Shown piece by piece: positions 10,181-17,347 of a DNA stretch of 64,000 bases (position 1 is the stretch's first letter; each line of letters starts with the position of its first letter). The notes under the pieces are model-generated. The model had not been told where the DNA came from. It was given only the letters and a program-made list of their open reading frames with translations, and did no database searches. The stretch spans positions 25,704 to 89,703 of the forward strand of contig NZ_LGQZ01000044.1 in the NCBI RefSeq assembly GCF_003116015.1. The letters are read 5' to 3'. The position numbers and the translations under genes are program-made. This DNA comes from Azospirillum sp. TSO22-1. GTDB lineage: Bacteria; Pseudomonadota; Alphaproteobacteria; Azospirillales; Azospirillaceae.

Positions 10181-10195
10181 GAACGGAATGCGAAC
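10181..10195 (-). promoter_or_regulatory. LexA-type SOS box, distal copy
   Basis: GAACGGAATGCGAAC is GAAC-N7-GAAC, the reverse complement of the alphaproteobacterial LexA box GTTC-N7-GTTC. It is an exact inverted copy of the box at 10208-10222, 12 bases away, so the two sites form a perfect 15-base inverted repeat. LexA is not encoded in the window, so function is inferred from the motif. Confidence 0.65.
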
Positions 10196-10207
10196 TTAAC
10201 GCTTGAT

Positions 10208-10222
10208 GTTCGCATTCCGTTC
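10208..10222 (+). promoter_or_regulatory. LexA-type SOS box, proximal copy
   Basis: GTTCGCATTCCGTTC fits GTTC-N7-GTTC exactly. A possible promoter (TTGATG at 10204-10209, 17 bases, CAGTCT at 10227-10232) would have this box in its spacer, the usual position for LexA repression. The next start codon with a good ribosome binding site is the micropeptide at 10275, 53 bases downstream. Confidence 0.7.
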
Positions 10223-10274
10223 TGGCAGTCTCCCTTCAACGGACACGGTTCACCGAAGGCAGAGGGAGAGTCCC

Positions 10275-10373
10275 ATGACGATGCTGCGGTTCCTGCGCGA
10301 GATGTTCACCCTGGTCGCGTTCCTGGGCACGTTGTACGCCTGGACCATCCTCGGCCACGCCGTTCTGCTCTGA
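10275..10373 (+). CDS. Putative SOS-controlled 32-residue membrane micropeptide
   Basis: A short frame with an AGAGGGAGAG ribosome binding site four bases before the ATG. The 32-residue product has a short basic N-terminus (MTMLRFLREM) and one continuous hydrophobic helix (about residues 11-32), so it should be a single-pass inner-membrane peptide. Two inverted LexA-type boxes lie 53-94 bases upstream. Size, topology and control resemble Caulobacter SidA (an SOS-induced division inhibitor) and E. coli TisB (an SOS-induced depolarising toxin); no sequence homology to either is claimed. A small hairpin follows the stop. It could still be a fortuitous frame, but the combined signals make that less likely. 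Confidence 0.6.
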   Translation: MTMLRFLREMFTLVAFLGTLYAWTILGHAVLL

Positions 10374-10424
10374 CCCTTCGCCGGAAGGGGTAGCGGCCTT
10401 CGCGTCCGCACCCGGTCGGGGTGC
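10374..10424 (+). terminator. Two small hairpins after the micropeptide
   Basis: CCCTTC-gccg-GAAGGG begins immediately after the stop codon (10374-10389), and GCACCC-ggtcg-GGGTGC lies at 10408-10424. Neither has a T tract. They may end the short transcript from the LexA-box promoter and separate it from the ATPase gene. Confidence 0.35.
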
Positions 10425-10584
10425 GCCTTGGAAACCGACCGGTCCCGCATCGGTATAGTATCCGAAATCCCAAGCCGTTCAGCGGCTTACCAATCCCCAA
10501 ATGCTGTTTGCAGTCATACCCCGCGCTCGCCCCTCGGCACGCGGCGGGGGGATTGTCGGCAGAGACGGTCAGGATTCGGGAGCG

Positions 10585-12093
10585 ATGCGGAACTTCTTTC
10601 GAAAGCGGCGCGCCGCCGGGGCGGACGAAGACTTCACCAGCAGCGGCCCCATGGCGGGTGGTTCGGGCGGTTCGGGCGGCGGGATCACCGGTCAGCCGCT
10701 CACCGGCCAACCCTTTGCCGGCCCGGCCGAGCGGCCCCCGGTCGCCATGGGCGGCCCGCCGCGGCTGCGCACCGTCCCAGGCACGGCGGATGCTCTGCGG
10801 CCCGGCACGGCCCCGGCGTCACGCGACCCGGCGGGCGACGAGGTGGAACTGCCGCGCTTCACCATGCCGGTGAACGCCGGCCTGCGCGGGCCGCGCGGCA
10901 CGGCGCCGGCCCTGCTCACCGGCATGACGCCGGAGATGAACGGCCGCCTGCGCGAGGCGTTCACCCCGACGCGGCCGAAGCAGGCGTTGAACGGGCTGTT
11001 CATCGGCCGCACCGCGGCGCTGAAGCGCATCATCTCCGCAGTGGAGGAGGAGCGGGCGCACGTCATCCTGTTCGGCGACCGCGGCCGCGGCAAGACCTCG
11101 GTGGCCAACGCCATCGAGCAGATCGCCACGCAGGCCGGCTATCTGGCGCTGAAGCTGACCTGCAGCGCCGAACTGAGCTTCGAGGACAGCTTCCGCCACC
11201 TGCTGCGGCGGATCCCGTCCACCTACTACCGCTCCGGGATGGACAACCCGTTCGCGGCGCGGCGCACCTTCACCAGCTTCAACGAGCTGCTGCCCGAGGG
11301 CACCTTCAGCGTCACCGAGCTGAACGAGGTGCTGGCCGGCATCTACGGCACCCACGCGCTGCTGATCCTCGACGAGTACGACCGCATCACCGACGAGGAT
11401 TTCCGCAACAAGCTGGCGGAGATGCTGAAGAACCTCACCGACAGCTCGATCGCGGTGACGCTGCTGATCGTCGGCGTGGCGGAGAATCTCGACCAGCTGC
11501 TCGGCAAGCATCCGTCGATCCAGCGCTCGCTGGTGCCGGTGCACCTGCCGCTGATGACCGACAAGGAGATCGAGCGGCTGATCAGTGCCGGCGCCGAGAA
11601 CGCCGGCATCGCCTTCGCGCCGGACGTGGTGCGGCGGATCGGCGATTTCGTGCGCGGCCTGCCGTACTACGCCCAGCTGCTCGGTCTGCACGCGGCGCGC
11701 AGCGCGGTCAGCCGCGGCTCGACCACGGTGGAGCGCAGCGACCTCGGCTACGCGATCAGCCGCTGTCTGCAGGAGGCCGAGCGCGGCATCGTCGACTCGT
11801 ACAACCGGATGCTGGCCGGCGCCCGCCGGGCCGAACTGGAGGACGTGCTGCACGCCGCCGCGCTGTGCCCGGCCGACGAGTACGGCGTCTTCGACCCGTC
11901 GGAGCTGACGGCGGCCGACGGTCAGCCGGCGTTCAGCGACCTCGACGACCTGCTGACCCGCCTGACGGCGGTCGACCACGGCGCGGTGCTGGCGCCAGTG
12001 CCCGAGCCGGGACGTTTCCGCTACCGCTTCCGCAACCAGATGATGCGGCAGTACGTGCTGATGCGCCTCGCCCACGAGCGCGGCACGATCTGA
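10585..12093 (+). CDS. AAA+ (Orc/Cdc6-like) ATPase of unknown function
   Basis: Predicted cytoplasmic P-loop ATPase, 502 residues from the ATG at 10585 (the frame also opens at 10501). Residues 1-130 are low-complexity, Gly/Pro-rich and probably disordered. The ATPase core has Walker A GDRGRGKTS (residues 164-172, Lys 170) and Walker B LLILDEYDRI (Asp 263, Glu 264), with a sensor-1-like strand LLIVGVAEN after it. The C-terminal part is helical and could be a winged-helix domain. The layout resembles Cdc6/TniB-type AAA+ proteins that load or target other factors. No partner gene is adjacent. It is a single-gene unit followed by a strong terminator. Confidence 0.75.
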   Translation: MRNFFRKRRAAGADEDFTSSGPMAGGSGGSGGGITGQPLTGQPFAGPAERPPVAMGGPPRLRTVPGTADALRPGTAPASRDPAGDEVELPRFTMPVNAGLRGPRGTAPALLTGMTPEMNGRLREAFTPTRPKQALNGLFIGRTAALKRIISAVEEERAHVILFGDRGRGKTSVANAIEQIATQAGYLALKLTCSAELSFEDSFRHLLRRIPSTYYRSGMDNPFAARRTFTSFNELLPEGTFSVTELNEVLAGIYGTHALLILDEYDRITDEDFRNKLAEMLKNLTDSSIAVTLLIVGVAENLDQLLGKHPSIQRSLVPVHLPLMTDKEIERLISAGAENAGIAFAPDVVRRIGDFVRGLPYYAQLLGLHAARSAVSRGSTTVERSDLGYAISRCLQEAERGIVDSYNRMLAGARRAELEDVLHAAALCPADEYGVFDPSELTAADGQPAFSDLDDLLTRLTAVDHGAVLAPVPEPGRFRYRFRNQMMRQYVLMRLAHERGTI

Positions 12094-12118
12094 CCCGACA
12101 GTCTCGAAAGGCAATTCG

Positions 12119-12152
12119 AAAGCCCTCCCCGGTCCGGCCGGGGAGGGCTTTC
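12119..12152 (+). terminator. Intrinsic terminator after the AAA+ ATPase gene
   Basis: AAGCCCTCCCCGG pairs with CCGGGGAGGGCTT across a short loop, followed by TTCG on the plus strand. It lies 26 bases after the stop. With A residues before the stem it could also work on the minus strand for the small gene at 12173-12346. Confidence 0.7.
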
Positions 12153-12172
12153 GTACGTGAACTTCTCGTGCG

Positions 12173-12346
12173 TCAACGGCCCATCCACACCGCCGCCGCA
12201 ACCACCGCGGCGATGATGGCGACGACGCCAGCCAGGATCGCGAGGCTCCACAGGAACTGGCGCAGCTCGCCTTGCTTCCAGGCGCTGCGCGCCAGCAGCA
12301 GCAGGTAGGCCAGCGCCATCACGCCGGCGACGTTCCAGACTGACAC
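12173..12346 (-). CDS. Small two-helix membrane protein of unknown function
   Basis: 57 residues from a GTG at 12346, which has a GGAG site seven bases upstream; the frame is open to 12469 but that extension lacks a ribosome binding site and looks untranslated. Two hydrophobic segments (about residues 4-20 and 32-54) are separated by a charged turn WKQGELRQF. No family is recognised. It is convergent with the AAA+ ATPase and divergent from the response regulator at 12862. Confidence 0.55.
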   Translation of the reverse strand: MSVWNVAGVMALAYLLLLARSAWKQGELRQFLWSLAILAGVVAIIAAVVAAAVWMGR

Positions 12347-12861
12347 GCGGGGCTCCAGAGGGCAGGGGGGCGATCTATAGCATCCCGCCGCCAACGTCCG
12401 CATACGACTATTGTGATAGGCGGGCGTGTGCGGCCGGGGGCGCCCGTTGCTAGCCTCCTGGCGTGTCATGCTACCCGGCTGAGCATCATCGTTCAGGGCG
12501 AAGCACCCCTATTGCAACCGCAATGCGCAAGGGCGGTGCCGGATTTCTGACCGATCTCTTTAAACAAGACGAATTGGTGTTAGACTAACCCGATATCGAA
12601 CACTCAAAAGAAGCCGCCTAATTCTTTAAAAGGCCGCAGATCACACCAAATTCGAAAGATGCTTTGCGCATATACCCAATGCGTTCTTCTGTTAATACCT
12701 CAGAGTGGTATCGTCGTTCACGACACAGGGGTATCTTCATCCAAAATATCGGCACGAAGATGCCATCGGTATGGCGCGGTTGGGAGACCTGCGCGGAGCG
12801 GACTCCGAGAAGATTACCAACGGAACCTTGCGCATCCATCCGAATATCGCGGGAGCTGACA
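12347..12861. other. Long intergenic region, A+T-richer, upstream of a NarL-type regulator
   Basis: About 515 bases without a supported gene. Composition is clearly less G+C-rich than the genes around it. It contains the perfect dyad GTTAG-A-CTAAC at 12579-12589 and ATACC-N7-GGTAT at 12695-12711, both possible operators. The open frame that runs from 12664 into the regulator has no codon bias and no ribosome binding site. Promoters for both divergent genes should lie here. Confidence 0.5.
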
Positions 12862-13554
12862 ATGGAACCAGTGCGAGCCTTTTTGATCGACTCCAACAAG
12901 TTGTTCCGGGAGGGGCTCAAGCGCCTGCTGGATGATTCACCCTTCCAGATCGTCGCCGAAGCCGGCAACCTGCGCGAGGCGGTTTCCACCGTCGAGTCCG
13001 GCCTGCGCCCGCAACTCGTCCTGCTCGACCTGGTGAACGGTGGCGACGAGGAGGCCGAGGGCATGCGCCGCCTGCGCGCCAACCTGCCGGACGCCCGCAT
13101 GGTCATCCTCACCAGCGATCTGTGCACCCGCCGCCTCGCCAACGCGCTGGAGGCCGGCGCCGACGGCTACCTGATGAAGGACCTGTCATCGGACGCACTG
13201 GCGCAGTCGCTGCGTTTGGTGATGATGGGCGAGAAGGTGTTCCCGACCCACCTCGCCGCGCTGCTGATCAGCGGCCGGGTGAACGGCAACGGCACCGAGA
13301 TGCCGGTGTCGCGCAAGGGCCTGTCGCAGCGCGAGGTGCAGATCCTGCGCTGCCTGCTGAACGGCGATTCGAACAAGATGATCGCCAACCACCTGAACAT
13401 CACCGAAGCGACGGTGAAGGTCCACCTCAAGAGCCTGCTGCGCAAGATCAACGCCTCCAACCGCACGCAGGCGGCGATCTGGGCGCTCAACAACGGCATC
13501 GGCGGCGAACTGGCCGGTGCGGTTCCTGCCGGCGTCACGGCCGCGCACCAATAG
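12862..13554 (+). CDS. NarL/FixJ-family response regulator (LuxR-type HTH)
   Basis: Two-domain regulator, 230 residues. The receiver domain has the phospho-acceptor Asp 56 (LLDLVNGG), acidic Asp 10, and Lys 106 (LMKDL); the second acidic residue is Ser 11 instead of Asp. The C-terminal LuxR-type HTH starts at LSQREVQIL and contains the recognition helix region ITEATVKVHLKSLLRKI. The start at 12862 follows a CGGGAG site; the longer frame is rejected. No kinase gene is next to it, and it is convergent with a second regulator. A role like the FlcA-type LuxR-family regulators of Azospirillum is possible but only a guess. Confidence 0.88.
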   Translation: MEPVRAFLIDSNKLFREGLKRLLDDSPFQIVAEAGNLREAVSTVESGLRPQLVLLDLVNGGDEEAEGMRRLRANLPDARMVILTSDLCTRRLANALEAGADGYLMKDLSSDALAQSLRLVMMGEKVFPTHLAALLISGRVNGNGTEMPVSRKGLSQREVQILRCLLNGDSNKMIANHLNITEATVKVHLKSLLRKINASNRTQAAIWALNNGIGGELAGAVPAGVTAAHQ

Positions 13555-13574
13555 GAACAGGTCCATACGGCGCG

Positions 13575-13599
13575 GTCGCCGCAGCGCTGCTGCGGCGAC
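13575..13599 (+). terminator. Hairpin after the first NarL-type regulator
   Basis: GTCGCCGCAG and CTGCGGCGAC form a perfect ten-base stem with a five-base loop, 20 bases after the stop. There is no T tract. It sits between two convergent regulator genes. Confidence 0.5.
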
Positions 13600-13622
13600 G
13601 GCCGGACCGGAGGAAGATCCCG

Positions 13623-13646
13623 GAAGACAGATCAGAAGACAGATCA
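13623..13646. repeat. Tandem 12-base duplication
   Basis: GAAGACAGATCA is present twice in direct succession between the convergent regulators. It is followed at 13663 by a second short tandem repeat (GAGCGGCT twice). This looks like slippage in non-coding DNA. Confidence 0.7.
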
Positions 13647-13655
13647 GCCGCGTTG

Positions 13656-14321
13656 TTACGCCGAGCGGCTGAGCGGCTGATGCTGCTGCGCCATGCGCCC
13701 GTCGCGGGCCTGCTGCAGGGCGCTCTGCTGGCGGGCGGCGAAGACGCCGGCCTCCGTGCGGTTGCGGAAATGCAGCTTGGACAGCACGCTGCGCACCATC
13801 GACTTGATCACCGCCTCGGACAGGTCGAGCTGGTTGGCGATGGTGCGGTTGTTGAGCCCCTGGCCGAGCAGGCGCAACGTCTCGAACTCCGGCTCGGACA
13901 GGCGGGGCAGCAGGGTCAGGCGGATCTCATCGACGCCGAGGCGCGACAGGAACTGCTTGGGCATCAGGCAGTGGCCTTCCAGCCCCAGGTCCAGCAGTTC
14001 GTTGATGCGGTCGACGTTGATGTCCTCGAACACCCAGGCGTCGGCGAAGGCGAGGATGTGCGCGGCGTCGAGCAGTTCGCGCGACGACAGCACCACGACG
14101 ATGCGCGAGCGCCGCGACAGGCGCAGGTACACCATTGGCTCGTTCTCGCGCAGCGCGGTGAACTGCTGCAGCCCGATCAGGATCGCGTCGGGCGTCAGCG
14201 TGCTCTGCGTCAGTTCGCTGAGGTCGTGAAAGACGGTCAGGCGGTGGCGTCCGGCCTTCTCCAGCGCCTGAACCACCGTGTCGGTCAGGCTGGTGTTGTC
14301 GAGGATCAGGCAGACGTGCAT
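13656..14321 (-). CDS. LuxR-type regulator with a degenerate receiver domain
   Basis: 221 residues from the ATG at 14321, which has a GGTGAG site; the frame is open to 14390. The N-terminal part has receiver-like alternating strands and helices (MHVCLILDN), but the strand that should end in the phospho-acceptor Asp reads DAILIGL, with Gly where Asp is expected, and the conserved Lys is also absent (VFEDIN). The C-terminal HTH is intact: LSEPEFETLRLLGQG and SEAVIKSMVRSVLSKLHFRNRTEAG. It is therefore likely to be a phosphorylation-independent regulator, or one that binds a ligand or partner. Convergent with the regulator at 12862. Confidence 0.8.
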   Translation of the reverse strand: MHVCLILDNTSLTDTVVQALEKAGRHRLTVFHDLSELTQSTLTPDAILIGLQQFTALRENEPMVYLRLSRRSRIVVVLSSRELLDAAHILAFADAWVFEDINVDRINELLDLGLEGHCLMPKQFLSRLGVDEIRLTLLPRLSEPEFETLRLLGQGLNNRTIANQLDLSEAVIKSMVRSVLSKLHFRNRTEAGVFAARQQSALQQARDGRMAQQHQPLSRSA

Positions 14322-15144
14322 AGGGCTCACCGCGTTCCGGGTCGTTGTCGGCGATGCTCTCTCGGGCGCGTACTCGTGGGGCGTGTGCATGGGTCAGCTC
14401 TGGCTCTTTTTCTGAGGGCGTACACGGCCGGCCCGTTTCCGGGTTCCGTTGCTTGGCGGGTCACCTTCCGCGTCGGGGGTAGCAAAATCGCCTGAGGGGT
14501 CCATAATTTTTCGGAAAAGCCTGCATAAATTCTGGAAAGAAACTTGACACTGTCTTATTGATCTTATAAATTATGCTCACCCCCGTAAATCAAACGATAG
14601 TCCATCATTCAAGTTCGTCAAGCCAAGCTGTTTGGCGACGGGGCACCTCCTCGTGATAACACTTCCGTGTCGCGCGGGCGCAAAAGTGTCCGGCACGCGA
14701 CGCGTCGGGAGAAGCGTTGCTCCCTACGGCGGTACAGGCCGATGCTGGGCGACCGGGCACCCTGATCTTCAAAAGCCGGGCTTGTCTTTCGAACAGAAAG
14801 GCCTCGTGTGCGGCTCCGGAAGAACAGCAAGCAGAAGATTTGCTCTTGTTCACGTCCTCAAGGCGTGCCATGGATCCGGCGCGCAAGGTGTATGACGTTT
14901 CTCAGGTCATAGACTGTACGGATGGGTTAGGCCGTGTACGCGTGCTTGACGCGATGCCGAAGGTCAACTTTATGTCCGCAAACGTTCTATGGCACTTGTG
15001 GATATGTTTACACACCATCGATTGTGGTACCTGTCTTCGTGTGCCGCCGATGCCGTCGGGTGACGCACCTCCCCATAGGAGGGACGGCGACGGGAACGAA
15101 GACATCCGGCCGGGTGGCTGGGACCAGAGAAGGGTGGACGGGAA
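14322..15144. other. 823-base non-coding region between divergent regulators
   Basis: No gene is supported here. Frames such as 14717-15148 and 14632-14895 have atypical composition and no ribosome binding site. The first 280 bases are A+T-rich and hold a good promoter at 14544-14570. A second promoter-like pair (TTGACG, 17 bases, TTTATG) is at 14946-14974. CCTCC-ccata-GGAGG at 15069-15083 is a short dyad before the next gene. The stretch could be a long leader of the regulator at 15145 or contain an unrecognised small RNA. Confidence 0.5.
14544..14572 (+). promoter_or_regulatory. Strong sigma-70-type promoter in non-coding DNA
   Basis: TTGACA (perfect -35) is at 14544-14549. The -10 is TATAAA at 14565-14570 with a 15-base spacer, or TAAATT at 14567-14572 with 17 bases. 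It points to the plus strand, but the next supported start codon is about 570 bases away at 15145. Confidence 0.6.
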
Positions 15145-15789
15145 ATGAAGATTCTGATCGGTGACGACCATCTGCTGTTCCGCGAAGGGTTGCGCCGCCT
15201 GTTGGAGCAGCTGCACGCCGACGCCACCTTCATCGAGGCGGGCACCTTCGGCGAGCTGATCGAGCACTGCCGCGGCGACGAGCAGTTCGACGTCGTGCTG
15301 ATGGATCTGCATATGCCGGGCTGGCCCGGCTTCGAGGGCCTGCGCGAGGTGCACGACCTGCAGCCCGGCACGCCGGTGGTGGTCATCTCCGCCTCTGAGT
15401 CGCTGAGCGACATCCGCGGCGCGCTCGACGCCGGAGCCACCGGCTACATCCCGAAGTCGAGCAGCGTCAAGGTCATGATGGGCGCGCTCAACCTCGTGTT
15501 CTCCGGCGGCATCTACGTCCCGCCGGGCGCCATCACCTTCGGCGCCGATATCTCCCCGCGCCGCCGCCCCGCCGACACCGCGGCCGACCGCGGTGGCACC
15601 TACGGCCTGACGCAGCGTCAGCGCGAGGTGCTCGACTGCCTGCGCGCCGGCAAGTCGAACAAGCAGATCGCCTACGAGCTCGGCCTGTCCGAGGGCACGG
15701 TGAAGATCCATGTCACCGCGATCTTCAAGTCGCTGGGCGTCAAGAACCGCACCCAGGCGGTCATCGCCGCCGCGGCCATGGCGTCCTGA
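15145..15789 (+). CDS. NarL/FixJ-family response regulator (LuxR-type HTH)
   Basis: 214 residues with a complete receiver: acidic pair Asp 7-Asp 8 (IGDDHLLF), phospho-acceptor Asp 54 (VLMDLHMPG), a Ser switch residue (VISASES) and Lys in YIPKSSS. The LuxR-type HTH begins LTQRQREVLDCLRAG and has the usual LSEGTVKIHVTAIFKSLGV helix pair. The ribosome binding region is GACGGGAA just before the ATG. This is the only one of the three regulators here with a fully canonical receiver. No adjacent kinase. A strong hairpin follows the stop. Confidence 0.9.
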   Translation: MKILIGDDHLLFREGLRRLLEQLHADATFIEAGTFGELIEHCRGDEQFDVVLMDLHMPGWPGFEGLREVHDLQPGTPVVVISASESLSDIRGALDAGATGYIPKSSSVKVMMGALNLVFSGGIYVPPGAITFGADISPRRRPADTAADRGGTYGLTQRQREVLDCLRAGKSNKQIAYELGLSEGTVKIHVTAIFKSLGVKNRTQAVIAAAAMAS

Positions 15790-15803
15790 TCGGTGCGGCA
15801 CGG

Positions 15804-15849
15804 CACGCGAAGGGCACCGGGGCTCCATCACCCCGGTGCCCTTCGCGTG
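15804..15849 (+). terminator. Strong hairpin after the response regulator
   Basis: A perfect 19-base inverted repeat with an eight-base loop (CTCCATCA), beginning CACGCGAAGG and ending CCTTCGCGTG, lies 15 bases after the stop codon. It lacks a long T tract but is very stable, and probably ends the transcript. Confidence 0.65.
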
Positions 15850-15987
15850 TCCTGTTCCGGTGCGGTAAGTAACGTGTCCCGTCTGTAATCAATCTCCGCT
15901 TCATCCTCGCAAGAAATCCCCCTACTCTCGCGGGTACAAAAAGGTCATGCGACATGCCGTCGTATGCGCTGGCGGAATGGGGGAAAC

Positions 15988-17187
15988 ATGAAAGCGAGAA
16001 ATCTGGTTCTGGCTGCCACCGCTGCGGTGGCGATGGTCGCGGTCTCCGGCGTCGCTGCGGCGCAGAAGGTGCCGCAGGCCACCACCGTGTCGCTGGGCGG
16101 CGAGGCGCGCGTGAAGGCGCTGTACTCCTGGCCGAACACCTGCTCCGACGTCTCGGTGTGCGGCGCGGCCTCGGTCGAGGACACCGTCAGGCACTACCTG
16201 GAGCAGAGCCTGAAGCGCGACGGCTACACCGATTCGAAGGTCACGGTGCGGCGCGCCGGCGCCGGCTATCAGGCGACCTTCACCGGCTCGGCCCAGAAGA
16301 CCTACCCGAAGGCGGTCACCGCGTTCCTGAACGCCGGCGACAAGGCGCTGGCCACCGCGCGCTCCATCGCCGCGTCGAAGACGCCGGAGGGTGCGAGCCA
16401 GTGGCCGTACACCTGGCGCTTCTTCCTGCCGGTCGGGCTGGCCATGGTGAACAACCCGACGGTCGAGCTGCTGCACTTCCCGCCGGACTACTCGCTGACC
16501 GACAAGCAGGACTACCTGAACTCGGCCACCACCGACCGCTGGGCGATGCTGCTGGCGCAGAACGGCATCCCGGCGGACAAGAGCCCGGCCTACCAGGCGA
16601 TCATCGACATCAACCCGATCGCCGCCCCGGCCAGCGACGGCAGCAAGCTGGAAGGCGTCGAGGGCAAGTTCACCAGCTACATCACCGACATGCTGGGGCA
16701 GTGGACCCGCAACCCGGCGAACCCCCACTACGGCAAGCCGATGGTCGCCTTCGGCAGCCCGGTGCGGGCCTGGCTGAAGGCGCAGTACGGCCTGGAGCTG
16801 CAGGTCGATCAGGTCGGGCTGCTGTCGCTGCCGTCCGGCGCCGTTCCGGTGATCGCCGCCAACCACCCCAGCCAGATCTTCTACACCGCCTGGAACGACA
16901 CCACGCCCAAGACCGAGAACTTCGAGAAGGGCATGCAGGTGATGACCCAGGACCTGATCGCCGCCTGCTGGCAGGCCCGCATGGGGCAGGCGCCGGCCTC
17001 CGACCCGCAGGCGACCGCCACCGCCTGCACGCAGCAGTGGGTGACCAACAACAAGCAGGTCTGCATGTTGCTGGAGACCACCATCTACAAGAAGACCGAG
17101 GAGCAGGCGCAGGCCATCTGCTCCGCCCTGCCGCCGGTCGCGCAGGGCCGTGACGGCGCCGCCCAGGCGGCGTCGCTGGCCGACTGA
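15988..17187 (+). CDS. Secreted protein of unknown family
   Basis: 399 residues from the ATG at 15988, which follows GGGGGAAAC; the frame opens at 15964. A clear Sec signal peptide (MKARNLVLAATAAVAMVAVS, then GVAAAQ as the likely cleavage region) indicates export to the periplasm or outside. The mature part has cysteines at 52 and 58 (TCSDVSVCG) and further cysteines near the C-terminus (ATACTQQW, KQVCMLL, AICSAL), suggesting disulfides. I do not recognise a domain. It forms a single-gene unit with a strong terminator. A role as a surface or stress-related exported protein is possible but unproven. Confidence 0.8.
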   Translation: MKARNLVLAATAAVAMVAVSGVAAAQKVPQATTVSLGGEARVKALYSWPNTCSDVSVCGAASVEDTVRHYLEQSLKRDGYTDSKVTVRRAGAGYQATFTGSAQKTYPKAVTAFLNAGDKALATARSIAASKTPEGASQWPYTWRFFLPVGLAMVNNPTVELLHFPPDYSLTDKQDYLNSATTDRWAMLLAQNGIPADKSPAYQAIIDINPIAAPASDGSKLEGVEGKFTSYITDMLGQWTRNPANPHYGKPMVAFGSPVRAWLKAQYGLELQVDQVGLLSLPSGAVPVIAANHPSQIFYTAWNDTTPKTENFEKGMQVMTQDLIAACWQARMGQAPASDPQATATACTQQWVTNNKQVCMLLETTIYKKTEEQAQAICSALPPVAQGRDGAAQAASLAD

Positions 17188-17192
17188 CCGTC

Positions 17193-17227
17193 AAAAGCCC
17201 CTTCCGCACCCGCCGGAAGGGGCTTTT
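17193..17227 (+). terminator. Intrinsic terminator of the secreted-protein gene
   Basis: AAAAGCCCCTTCCG pairs with CGGAAGGGGCTTTT across a seven-base loop, ending in TTTT on both strands. It lies six bases after the stop. This is one of the clearest intrinsic terminators in the window. Confidence 0.85.
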
Positions 17228-17347
17228 CGCCCGACCGACCTTGACCGGGTGTGGGCGCCTCTGCTATCCGGCCCTTTCAGACTCCGTTCCGGGCGCTCCG
17301 CCCGGAGCGTGGACCGGGATGCCCCAGCAGGACGCCGCCGAAGCCCC

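Noticed and set aside
8263..10206. Long plus-strand frame opposite kup
   Set aside because: Antisense shadow rich in His/Gln/Asp; kup on the other strand is unambiguous.
14717..15148. 143-residue open frame between the regulators
   Set aside because: No ribosome binding site, mixed composition, no domain, and it runs into the accepted regulator start.
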